From positions 1-9,548 of the forward strand of contig CAYOMP010000108.1 in the NCBI GenBank assembly GCA_964405075.1: a stretch of DNA of 9,548 nt. The letters run 5' to 3'. The notes under the pieces were generated by a model. That model saw nothing but the letters and a program-made list of their open reading frames with translations. It was not told the DNA's origin and did no database searches. Numbering within the stretch: the stretch's first letter is position 1; every line of letters starts with the position of its first letter. Below are positions 1-5,802 of the stretch, in pieces. Source of the DNA: CAYOMP01 sp964405075. GTDB lineage: Bacteria > Bacillota > Clostridia > Lachnospirales > Lachnospiraceae. A program made the translations under genes and the position numbers.

Positions 1-51
1 GGAATCACTGGTTTTCAAGACCAGCTCCTTAAACCACTCGGACACCTCTCC
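1..51 (-). tRNA. tRNA-Ser(UGA), 5' part, cut by the left window edge
   Basis: Read on the minus strand from base 51, the sequence begins with acceptor strand GGAGAGG, then a D-arm region, then anticodon stem CTGGT, loop CTTGAAA and stem ACCAG. Loop positions 34-36 are TGA, which reads serine UCN codons. The long variable arm, T-arm and 3' acceptor strand lie beyond base 1, so the gene is partial. Position 37 is A. In this tRNA class, which reads codons starting with U, A37 usually carries an isopentenyl-type modification rather than t6A, so it is not expected to be a substrate of the Tsa proteins encoded here (family knowledge). Two strong promoters lie directly upstream. The gene may head a longer tRNA or rRNA operon outside the window. 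Confidence 0.93.
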
Positions 52-66
52 ATATCGTGCTTGATT

Positions 67-95
67 ATTTTAGCACTTCTTTTTGTTCTTGTCAA
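67..95 (-). promoter_or_regulatory. Proximal promoter of tRNA-Ser
   Basis: On the minus strand a perfect -35 box TTGACA (90-95) is followed by 17 bp and a -10 box TAAAAT (67-72). A TG one base before the -10 box makes it an extended -10. Two A-tracts lie just upstream of the -35 box (about 96-115) and resemble an UP element. Transcription would start near base 60, about nine bases before the mature tRNA 5' end. This is the architecture of a strong stable-RNA promoter. Confidence 0.85.
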
Positions 96-162
96 GTATT
101 TTTTTAACTTTTTTTGTCGCTTCTTAATGAATCATTCCTGTCACTCATCAGCGACATTTAGT

Positions 163-191
163 ATTCTATCACCCATATCATACTATGTCAA
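163..191 (-). promoter_or_regulatory. Distal tandem promoter upstream of tRNA-Ser
   Basis: On the minus strand a perfect -35 TTGACA (186-191), a 17-bp spacer and a -10 TAGAAT (163-168) preceded by TGA form a second extended -10 promoter. A run of T and A bases (about 193-215) sits upstream of the -35 like an UP element. Transcription would start near 156 and give a leader of about 105 nt that runs through the proximal promoter. The leader starts with an imperfect stem whose outer arms are 116-121 and 150-155 (GTCGCT and AGCGAC). Confidence 0.8.
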
Positions 192-479
192 CACTTTTTT
201 AAAAAAACTTTTACTTTTTATTTTTTTCCTATTAGAATAAGCATATTTTCACATTCGAACCCAGAAATACTTCTGTATTTTCAACCTTTGCATCATATAA
301 AGATGTTCTCTATTAAGCTTACACTTTCTATATTTTGACCACACAGTATTCTTTCCTCAAATTATTTTCTAGTGCAACTTAATGCTAATAATTATTGTCT
401 TCTTTTTTTCATTCTTCGTTATCTTAATACAAGATTATTATATCCTTATCTATTTATATATGATTTTTTCATACTTTTT
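192..479. other. Gene-free AT-rich spacer between ispD and the tRNA-Ser promoters
   Basis: No reading frame with a ribosome binding site and no recognisable RNA gene was seen here on either strand. The stretch is dominated by T and A runs. There is one small hairpin (AAATAC, loop, GTATTT, about 266-281). I found no convincing intrinsic terminator for ispD, so where the ispD transcript ends is unresolved. Confidence 0.5.
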
Positions 480-1184
480 TTATTTACCTTGTACTCTTTT
501 ATTTAATATTGCTTCCATAAATGTTATATCCACCGGAGTCGTTATTTTTATATTTTCATAACTACCCTCTACCAGTTTTACAGCCACATGACTATTCTCT
601 TCTACTACCATCCCATCATCCGTAATATTAGTTGTATCACCTTTTAATGCATTTTCATACGCCTGTAGTACAAGTTTATACTCAAAAACCTGTGGTGTTT
701 GTACCTGCCATAATTCATTTCTATCAAGCGTTTCGACTGCATACTCTGCCTTATTAACCTTTTTTATTGTATCTTTAGCTTTTACCCCCACAACGCAGGC
801 TCCTGTCTCTCTTACACAGTTTTCTGCCCTTGATATAATGTCTTCATCAACTAACGGTCTAGCTCCATCATGAATAAAAACATAATTTGCCCCACTGGCC
901 GCTTTTAGTCCTTCATACACAGAATCATACCTTTCTTTTCCGCCTGCCACAACATTAGTTACTTTGCTCAATCCATATTTTTCCACAATATTTTCCTTAC
1001 AAAATTCCACTTCCTCTTTTCCTGCTACCAAAATAATTTCATCTATATGTGCGGAATTTTGAAACGTTTCTAACGTATATGCTAATATAGGTTTTCCAAA
1101 AACTTCTATATATTGTTTAGGTATTTCCGTTCCCATTCTTTTACCTTTTCCCCCTGCTAATACTATTGCAATATTTTTTTTCAT
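480..1184 (-). CDS. ispD: 2-C-methyl-D-erythritol 4-phosphate cytidylyltransferase
   Basis: A cytosolic enzyme of the non-mevalonate (MEP) isoprenoid pathway. It joins CTP and 2-C-methyl-D-erythritol 4-phosphate to give CDP-methylerythritol and pyrophosphate. The 234-residue length is normal. The N-terminal nucleotide loop AGGKGKRMG (residues 10-18) is followed by PKQY, with R16 and K23 matching the catalytic Arg/Lys pair of the family. HDGARP is at 105-110, KDT at 138-140, QTPQVF at 162-167 and NIKITTP at 211-217, where K213 is the substrate-binding lysine. The related ribitol-5-phosphate enzyme TarI is an alternative, but the LDRNELWQVQTPQVF context fits IspD better and no teichoic acid genes are nearby. 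The ATG follows AGGAGG (1196-1201) by 11 bases. It appears to be monocistronic, with its own promoter about 90 bp upstream. Confidence 0.93.
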   Translation of the reverse strand: MKKNIAIVLAGGKGKRMGTEIPKQYIEVFGKPILAYTLETFQNSAHIDEIILVAGKEEVEFCKENIVEKYGLSKVTNVVAGGKERYDSVYEGLKAASGANYVFIHDGARPLVDEDIISRAENCVRETGACVVGVKAKDTIKKVNKAEYAVETLDRNELWQVQTPQVFEYKLVLQAYENALKGDTTNITDDGMVVEENSHVAVKLVEGSYENIKITTPVDITFMEAILNKRVQGK

Positions 1185-1269
1185 ATAAACTTCATCCTCC
1201 TGGTTGCTCTTCTAATTACTCAATATTTTATAAATATCTATTTTTAATGTATTCACCGCTTACCTTAAT

Positions 1270-1298
1270 ATTCTAGCATCGTATAATATAATTGTCCA
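1270..1298 (-). promoter_or_regulatory. Probable ispD promoter
   Basis: On the minus strand, -35 TGGACA (1293-1298), a 17-bp spacer and -10 TAGAAT (1270-1275) with TGC directly before it form an extended -10 promoter. The predicted start near 1263 leaves a leader of about 80 nt before the ispD ATG. The layout closely matches the two tRNA promoters, apart from one mismatch in the -35 box. Confidence 0.72.
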
Positions 1299-1445
1299 AA
1301 TCTCCATTATCTATCCTTTCTATCTTTTATAATAAAATGCAAAATTTTCACATTCATCTCATAACTAAAATCGCGAATATTCTATGCCAAGTGTAAACTT
1401 CTTGTTAAACTTGTTCACTTCACTCAGTTATAATCTTGAAAAAAA

Positions 1446-1951
1446 TCATTTATCAAGGCTCACTTGTACATCGTATGTTCCGAAATCGTATAAGCGTAAA
1501 CTTACATATTTGGAATTCGTTGCACACTTTCCAAGTATTTCCAATTCGATACCAGATTGTACTCTTGCCAAATTAATTCTCTTTTTGTAATCTTCTTCAT
1601 AATAAGAGCATGGGTGCTTTGTATCAAATTGTGTTCTTTCTATTTCCCTACTATCTGCCTTTTTATTTACACAAACTTTTTCTCAATATTAATGCACCAC
1701 TAAACAAATTCTATTTTCTTTATTTAATAATATAAAAACCAGACTACTCATTCAGCAATCTGGTCTTGAACTTTTTATTGTTACTTCGCAATTATATCCT
1801 ATTTATGTTATATACAACAGATTTATTTACTCATTATTAGCTTATTAGATATTTCAATTTCAAGACGTTCTTGCAAGTCTTGGTGCCAAATTAGTATAAT
1901 CCTAATCTTACATGTTTCGCATTCGAATTGGTACACACTCTCACGGAGCAT
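1446..1951 (-). repeat. Degenerate intergenic repeat segments with broken or doubtful small ORFs
   Basis: Minus-strand segments 1446-1507 and 1848-1913 both begin ATGTAAG and match at roughly three quarters of the first 32 positions by hand alignment, continuing into TTATAC and GG-AC blocks. A third segment near 1536-1576 shares the identical 10-mer TGCCAAATTA (plus strand 1566-1575 and 1884-1893) and a GAAATA block with the second. Two open stretches run through them. Codons 1951-1823 are open for 42 codons. A frame from ATG 1600 stops at 1502 after 32 codons and, past the TAA, stays open to 1460. Neither has a ribosome binding site. The copies differ by indels that shift the frame, so similarity is at DNA level. 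I read this as decayed copies of a dispersed or tandem non-coding repeat rather than genes. The family is not identified. Confidence 0.5.
1734..1767 (-). terminator. Intrinsic terminator ending the tsaD transcription unit
   Basis: On the minus strand ACCAGATT (1764-1757) pairs with AGTCTGGT (1745-1738), giving 8 bp with one G-U pair. It can extend outward by a few A-U/G-U pairs. The loop is 11 nt. A T-run follows (TTTTTATATTATT, from 1738 down). It lies about 290 bp beyond the tsaD stop, with no gene between, so it most likely ends the transcript with tsaD and protects the ispD promoter from read-through. Confidence 0.72.
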
Positions 1952-2058
1952 TTATGATTTAACACAAGAGTTTAATCGTATCAAATTAATTGTTCAATTA
2001 CTTTTTCCACACTCATCACATAGAAAAAATCACAAGTATTCTGCGTCAAATCATAAAT
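1950..2058 (-). other. Long-stem RNA structure directly after the tsaD stop codon
   Basis: Plus-strand arms 1950-1967 and 2041-2058 are complementary. In the minus-strand transcript they form an 18-bp helix, with 11 perfect outer pairs and then seven more including three G-U wobbles. The helix starts two bases after the tsaD stop. The three wobbles would be A-C mismatches in a plus-strand RNA, so the pairing favours the tsaD strand. The 73-nt enclosed part can form an 8-bp hairpin (2023-2030 with 2000-2007) and a small UAAUU/AAUUA hairpin. No U-run follows, so it is not an intrinsic terminator. It matches no RNA family that I recognise. Confidence 0.5.
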
Positions 2059-2060
2059 AC

Positions 2061-3083
2061 TTATAGTTTCAAGTTAGGCACAGCATTTAAATCCAAACCA
2101 TGTCTAACACCCTTCATATATTCATAATATCCTGCCACAGCTATCATTGCTGCATTATCAGTACAATATATTGGCGATGGATAGTAGAATTCTATATCAT
2201 TTTCCTCGCAGGCCTGTTTCATCGCTTCTCTTAGTGTTCCGTTAGATGCTACTCCGCCTGCTATAGCCAATTTTTTCAATTCATTAGCATTTACAGCAGC
2301 TATAGCATTAGAAACTAATACATCTACTACAGCTTTTTGGAATGAAGCGGCAATATCCGCCTCATTTACTTCTTCACCTTTCATTTTGCACCCATTTATA
2401 TGATTTAATACAGCTGATTTAACGCCACTAAAGCTAAAATCATACTCTGCGTCCTCAACACGCGCTCTAGGAAATTTGATAGCATCTGCATTACCTTCTT
2501 TTGATAATTTGTCTATTTTAGGTCCTCCCGGATATCCTAAGCCTATAGCCCTGGCTACTTTATCAAATGCTTCTCCTGCTGCATCATCACGTGTTTTACC
2601 TAAAATCTCATACTCACCATATTGATTAACTTTAACTAAATGAGTATGTCCTCCAGACACTACTAAGCACAAAAATGGTGGTTCTAATTCTTTATGTTCA
2701 ATATAATTAGCCGAAATATGTCCACTGATATGATGTACTCCTACTAAATCTATTTTCTTCGCATAGCTTATTGCTTTAGCCTCAGCAACACCTACTAATA
2801 AGGCTCCTACTAATCCCGGACCATATGTTACAGCAATTCCATCTATGTCATCCAGCGTAACTTTTGCTTCTTCTAATGCTTCCTCTATTACTTGATTAAT
2901 CTTTTCAATATGTTTACGGGATGCTATTTCTGGAACTACACCTCCATACAACTTATGCAATTCTATCTGTGATGAAATAACATTTGATAACACTTCTCTG
3001 CCATTCTTTACAACACTTGCTGCGGTTTCATCACAAGAGCTTTCAATTCCTAATATTAAAATATCTTTATCTGATTTATTCAT
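2061..3083 (-). CDS. tsaD: tRNA N6-adenosine threonylcarbamoyltransferase
   Basis: TsaD (Kae1/Gcp family) transfers the threonylcarbamoyl group from threonylcarbamoyl-AMP to A37 of tRNAs reading ANN codons. In bacteria it works with TsaB and TsaE, both encoded further right in this window. The 340-residue length is standard. Visible family motifs in order are GIESSCDET (12-20), EIASRKH (52-58), GPGLVGALLVG, HHISGH (117-122, with H118 and H122 as metal ligands), SGGHTH (143-148), GEAFDKVAR, YPGGP, FSGVKSAV, GGVASNG and CTDNAAM, whose Asp at about 309 is the third metal ligand. The ATG overlaps the stop of the upstream gene by 8 nt (ATGAATAA), with a GAGGAAG site just before it, so the two are probably translationally coupled. 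No key residue is missing. Confidence 0.97.
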   Translation of the reverse strand: MNKSDKDILILGIESSCDETAASVVKNGREVLSNVISSQIELHKLYGGVVPEIASRKHIEKINQVIEEALEEAKVTLDDIDGIAVTYGPGLVGALLVGVAEAKAISYAKKIDLVGVHHISGHISANYIEHKELEPPFLCLVVSGGHTHLVKVNQYGEYEILGKTRDDAAGEAFDKVARAIGLGYPGGPKIDKLSKEGNADAIKFPRARVEDAEYDFSFSGVKSAVLNHINGCKMKGEEVNEADIAASFQKAVVDVLVSNAIAAVNANELKKLAIAGGVASNGTLREAMKQACEENDIEFYYPSPIYCTDNAAMIAVAGYYEYMKGVRHGLDLNAVPNLKL

Positions 3084-3657
3084 TTTCTTCCTCTACCACT
3101 GATTCTGCTGCCAAACGCCAGCCTAGTATTTTCCACTGACCTTGGTCATCTTTTCTTAATATATATTCTTCATTTGTTTTTTCAAAAACTTCTGTTTCTC
3201 TTAATGTATATGAAGCATTCACGATGGCATACTCTAATCCATCAGTTGTATAATACTCCACATCCGAACCAGATTCAACAGCATAACTCATAACTATTTT
3301 CTTCTTAGTTGCGTATAAATCAATATCCTTTTTTAAATCACCTAAATAAATTGAGTTTTCATTATTTGCTAATAATTCATCATCAAATAATTCTCTAGCT
3401 TTTGCGCCCAAATTTACAATGTCATCGTCCGTAGGTTTTTCATTATAAAAGCATTTAATTATATTGCTATAGAACTTAACACACTCTCTTGGTGTTTTTG
3501 TAGCTGATTCTATACTGTAATCCAGCACTTTTTGTATTTCTGTAACTTCAACAGGCTTGTCTGCTTTTTCAATAGGTCGGTTGGCTAAATAAAAATAATA
3601 CCCCACAATTATTACTGCTAATACTGCTATTATAATGATATTTTTGTACTTCTTCAT
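3076..3657 (-). CDS. Membrane-anchored protein of unknown function, coupled to tsaD
   Basis: A 193-residue protein. Its N-terminus is MKKYKN followed by one hydrophobic helix (about residues 7-24) without a lipobox cysteine, so it looks like a signal anchor with the rest outside the membrane. The remainder is soluble and acidic. It has a predicted helical part (about 38-100) and a later part with alternating strands ending in QWKILGWRL (about 174-182), a tail resembling NTF2-like or other small extracytoplasmic alpha+beta domains. It resembles uncharacterised conserved proteins of Lachnospiraceae (possibly the family named DUF6715, from memory and unverified). AGGAGG (3666-3671) sits 8 bases before the ATG. 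It is first in a two-gene unit, and its stop overlaps the tsaD start. Nothing in the sequence ties it chemically to t6A synthesis. Confidence 0.85.
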   Translation of the reverse strand: MKKYKNIIIIAVLAVIIVGYYFYLANRPIEKADKPVEVTEIQKVLDYSIESATKTPRECVKFYSNIIKCFYNEKPTDDDIVNLGAKARELFDDELLANNENSIYLGDLKKDIDLYATKKKIVMSYAVESGSDVEYYTTDGLEYAIVNASYTLRETEVFEKTNEEYILRKDDQGQWKILGWRLAAESVVEEENE

Positions 3658-3717
3658 AACTTATACCTCCTACATCTTTTCTTCAAAATATAACTACTAC
3701 TTTTACACCCTTTTTAC

Positions 3718-3747
3718 ACTATATTTCATCTTTGTATCTGCAGTCAA
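3718..3747 (-). promoter_or_regulatory. Probable promoter of the membrane-protein gene and tsaD
   Basis: On the minus strand, -35 TTGACT (3742-3747) and -10 TATAGT (3718-3723) are separated by 18 bp, each one base from consensus. The start would be near 3711, about 54 bases before the ATG at 3657. A small inverted repeat, CAGTC/GACTG (3741-3745 and 3754-3758), overlaps the -35 box and could be a regulator site, though 5 bp is weak evidence. The promoter separates this unit from the rnz operon. Confidence 0.6.
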
Positions 3748-3759
3748 ATCTTAGACTGA

Positions 3760-3900
3760 TTCCAATTCAATTTTCTATGCTACCCTGTTTCTTTTTTTCA
3801 ATTTTCGCAGTATATTTTATCTTTGCATTTCTAACCTATTCTCAAACTTATCCTATCCGCATGTTCCCTTGCTTCTTACTTTTTTTATATAAGACTTTGG
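3760..3900. other. Gene-free spacer left of the tandem repeat
   Basis: T-rich plus strand between the promoter at 3718-3747 and the last repeat remnant. No frame with a ribosome binding site was found on either strand. A segment near 3871-3890 (CTTCTTACTTTTTTTATATA) resembles the left part of the 96-bp unit and may be a further, internally deleted copy. Nothing else stands out. Confidence 0.4.
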
Positions 3901-4212
3901 TTATCTTCCAAGAAACTCAATTCCATACTCTTTCCGTTTTCTAACTTTACTTATATTGGATTCTAGCTGTTTTCTTGGAAAAATCTAATTACTATTTATC
4001 TTATAGAAAATCTAGTTCCATTCATTTTCTATTTTTCTTACTTTACTTATATTGAATTCTAGCTACTTTTTTAGAAAAATCTAATTACTATTTATCTTCT
4101 GGAAAATCTAGTTCCATTCATTTTCTATTTTTCTTACTTTACTTATATTGAATTCTAGCTACTTTTTTAGAAAAATCTAATTATTATTTATCTTCTGGAA
4201 AATCTAATTCCA
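3901..4212 (-). repeat. 96-bp tandem duplication of the rnz 3' end and trailer
   Basis: Three units with an exact 96-bp period occupy 4117-4212, 4021-4116 and 3925-4020. A fourth, partial remnant lies at about 3901-3924. The unit next to the gene contains the last codons of rnz plus its stop. It differs from the second unit at only 2 of 96 positions. The second and third differ at about 16 of 96 by hand count. In the second unit the copied tail reads ATG then ELDFPEDK and TAG. In the third the frame breaks after LDF. The remnant keeps a variant (ELSFLED). Each unit also carries a small TTAGA/TCTAA hairpin (4167-4180, 4071-4084, degraded at 3975-3988). No intrinsic terminator for rnz is evident in the units. 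Confidence 0.92.
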
Positions 4213-5098
4213 CATATTTACCATCTTTTCCTGCATAGGAATTAGGGAAGATTTTTCTCACATCATCCATAAATTCTTCCGGACGTATAAGGGATGGACT
4301 AAAATGTGTTAACCACATTTCTCTTACATTTGCTGTCTTAGCAATCTTAGCTGCTTCATAAAATGTCATATGCTTATACTCTACCGCCTTAGCTTCCTTC
4401 CCCTTTTCTCCATACATTCCTTCACATATCAACAAATCAGCACCTACACTATTATCTATTATTGACTGTGTTGGTCTTGTATCTGTACAATATGTGAGTT
4501 TTATTCCTTTTCTTGCCGGACCTAAAACCATATCAGGGGTGAAAATTTGACCCTCGTATTCTATATTTTCTCCCTTCTGTAATTTGTTCCAAAACATTCT
4601 AGGAATATTAGCTGCATTTGCCCTTTCTATGTCAAATTTACCAGCTCGTCTGATATCAATACTATAACCATAGCATGTAACATTATGATTGACACGAAAT
4701 GCTGTTATCTCATAACCATTTATTTCTATTTTTTCCAACGGGCTTGTTAACTCAATAAATTTAATAGGAAAAGGTAATTCCGGAGCAATTGTTCTTAATG
4801 CATTAACAACTCGTTCTAACCCTCTTGGTCCTATTAATGTTAACGGTTCTGTCCTCTCGGCATTGCCCATAGTTAGTAACAATCCTGGCAAACCACTAAT
4901 ATGATCTGCATGATAGTGTGTAAAACAAACCACATCAATTGGTTTAAAACTCCAACCTTGTTCTTTTATTGCAATCTGTGTTCCTTCCCCACAATCTATT
5001 AAAATGCTGCTACCATTATATCTAGTCATTAACGACGTAAGCCAACGCTTTGGAAGAGGCATCATACCGCCCGTGCCTAGCAAACATACATCTAACAT
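4184..5098 (-). CDS. rnz: Ribonuclease Z (tRNA 3'-processing endonuclease)
   Basis: A cytosolic metallo-beta-lactamase-fold nuclease that cuts 3' trailers from tRNA precursors, mainly those lacking an encoded CCA. At 304 residues it is the short bacterial form. The core metal motif is HYHADH (61-66), giving ligands H61, H63, D65 and H66. Further ligands are H138 (VNHN), D206 (YCTDT) and H265 (THFS). IDCGEGTQ (34-41) and KHMTFYEA (242-249) are typical family blocks, and residues of about 150-195 fit the flexible tRNA-binding arm. The ATG follows GAGG by 7 bases. It lies 50 bp after the zinc-ribbon gene and is probably last in the operon. Its final codons ELDFPEDK and stop are the source of the 96-bp tandem duplication downstream, which leaves the gene intact. 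Confidence 0.95.
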   Translation of the reverse strand: MLDVCLLGTGGMMPLPKRWLTSLMTRYNGSSILIDCGEGTQIAIKEQGWSFKPIDVVCFTHYHADHISGLPGLLLTMGNAERTEPLTLIGPRGLERVVNALRTIAPELPFPIKFIELTSPLEKIEINGYEITAFRVNHNVTCYGYSIDIRRAGKFDIERANAANIPRMFWNKLQKGENIEYEGQIFTPDMVLGPARKGIKLTYCTDTRPTQSIIDNSVGADLLICEGMYGEKGKEAKAVEYKHMTFYEAAKIAKTANVREMWLTHFSPSLIRPEEFMDDVRKIFPNSYAGKDGKYVELDFPEDK

Positions 5099-5148
5099 AC
5101 TTTTTCCTCATTTCATATATTTTATATCGGTTTTTATCTTATAATTTA

Positions 5149-5355
5149 TTATATAAGTTCGTTATTTTCTTCTTTACTTATAGGAATAACAAATGTTTTA
5201 ACAAATTCATCATAACACTTTTCACACAAAATAAACTTGTGTTTTTCTCCATCCTTATTAGAAAAAAATCCCCAATCCTTACTGACAACCAACACATCCT
5301 CAACAGCTGTCTTTTCTCCTAATAATATTTCTTTGCCACATTTGTTACACTTCAT
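5149..5355 (-). CDS. Small four-cysteine zinc-ribbon protein, function unknown
   Basis: A 68-residue protein with two CxxC pairs, C3-x2-C6 and C44-x2-C47, the spacing of a zinc ribbon. A short strand-rich stretch (EILLGEKTAVEDVLVV) and GEKHKFILCEKC lie between, and the tail is charged (SKEENNELI). There is no membrane segment. The ATG is only 6 bases after the rimI stop. Its ribosome binding site (GGAAAGAG) is formed by the last rimI codons, so translation is likely coupled. It is intact and in step with the operon, so I take it as real. An overlapping frame on the other strand lacks any family resemblance. The role is unknown; a nucleic-acid or protein-binding adaptor is only a guess from the fold. 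Confidence 0.85.
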   Translation of the reverse strand: MKCNKCGKEILLGEKTAVEDVLVVSKDWGFFSNKDGEKHKFILCEKCYDEFVKTFVIPISKEENNELI

Positions 5356-5361
5356 TATTAT

Positions 5362-5802
5362 CTACTCTTTCCACATTATGTTAGCATTTTCAGTTGGTTT
5401 TGAATAAAAATTCTTTCTTAAGCCAACTGATTTAAAGCCTAACTTTTCGTATAAATTTATAGCCGACTGATTACTTTCTCTAACCTCTAAGGTAAACTTT
5501 TCAACACCTTTTTCCTTTGCCTGTTCCATCAAAAACAAAAGCATCTGCTGTGCTATACCTTGCCTTCTATATTTAGCATCAACTGCCACATTCATTATAT
5601 CGGCTTCATCGAAACTAATCCATAAACCACAATACCCTGCAACTTTTCCTTGTTTTTTTGCAACAATATATATAGTCATATCTTTTTGTATTGTATCTTC
5701 AAAAGCTTCTTTTGACCAAGGCATAGAAAAAACTGCTTTTTCTATTTCTGCAACTTCTTCTATATCCTCTACCCTCATTATATCCAATTCTATTTCTGAC
5801 AT
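5362..5802 (-). CDS. rimI: Ribosomal-protein-alanine N-acetyltransferase, RimI type
   Basis: A GNAT-fold enzyme that moves acetyl from acetyl-CoA to a protein N-terminus. The classic target is ribosomal protein S18, and in many bacteria the gene sits beside tsaB as here. The 146-residue length is typical. The acetyl-CoA loop is RRQGIA (79-84), within MNVAVDAKYRRQGIA. LEVRESN (105-111) carries the probable general base E106, and INLYEKLGF (115-123) carries Y118, with the same 12-residue spacing as in characterised RimI. The FYSKPTENANIM end matches the family YYxxPxEDAxIM motif with F and N replacing the usual Y and D. The gene overlaps the tsaB stop by 13 nt, with AAGGA before the ATG. The true substrate in this organism is not shown by the sequence. 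Confidence 0.92.
   Translation of the reverse strand: MSEIELDIMRVEDIEEVAEIEKAVFSMPWSKEAFEDTIQKDMTIYIVAKKQGKVAGYCGLWISFDEADIMNVAVDAKYRRQGIAQQMLLFLMEQAKEKGVEKFTLEVRESNQSAINLYEKLGFKSVGLRKNFYSKPTENANIMWKE

Noticed and set aside
116..155. Possible hammerhead ribozyme in the tRNA leader (minus strand CTGATGAG)
   Set aside because: The core CUGAUGAG is present, but the required GAAA and matching three-helix layout are not (GAAG instead), so it is chance similarity.
1260..1307. 15-codon minus-strand ORF (MEIWTIILYDARILR) with an AAGGA site, over the ispD promoter
   Set aside because: It overlaps the -35 and -10 boxes of the promoter, so that promoter cannot transcribe its start. Too short for support.
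1384..1590. Plus-strand ORF of 68 codons in the tsaD-ispD spacer
   Set aside because: It has no ribosome binding site, low-complexity hydrophobic composition, and lies antisense to the degenerate repeat segments. No family resemblance.
1981..2016. Short minus-strand peptide MSVEKVIEQLI inside the stem loop after tsaD
   Set aside because: It resembles a generic protein start, but has only 11 codons, no ribosome binding site, and lies within a predicted hairpin region.
3732..3944. Plus-strand ORF of 70 codons rich in Phe and Leu
   Set aside because: It arises from T-rich non-coding DNA and runs into the tandem repeat. No ribosome binding site. Hydrophobicity is a by-product of T-rich codons.
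4071..4180. The TTAGA/TCTAA hairpins in the 96-bp units as intrinsic terminators for rnz
   Set aside because: The stems are 5 bp, nearly all A-T, and followed on the minus strand by A-rich, not U-rich, sequence.
5050..5322. Plus-strand ORF of 90 codons opposite rnz and the zinc-ribbon gene
   Set aside because: Antisense shadow. The minus strand holds two well-supported genes with ribosome binding sites and motifs.
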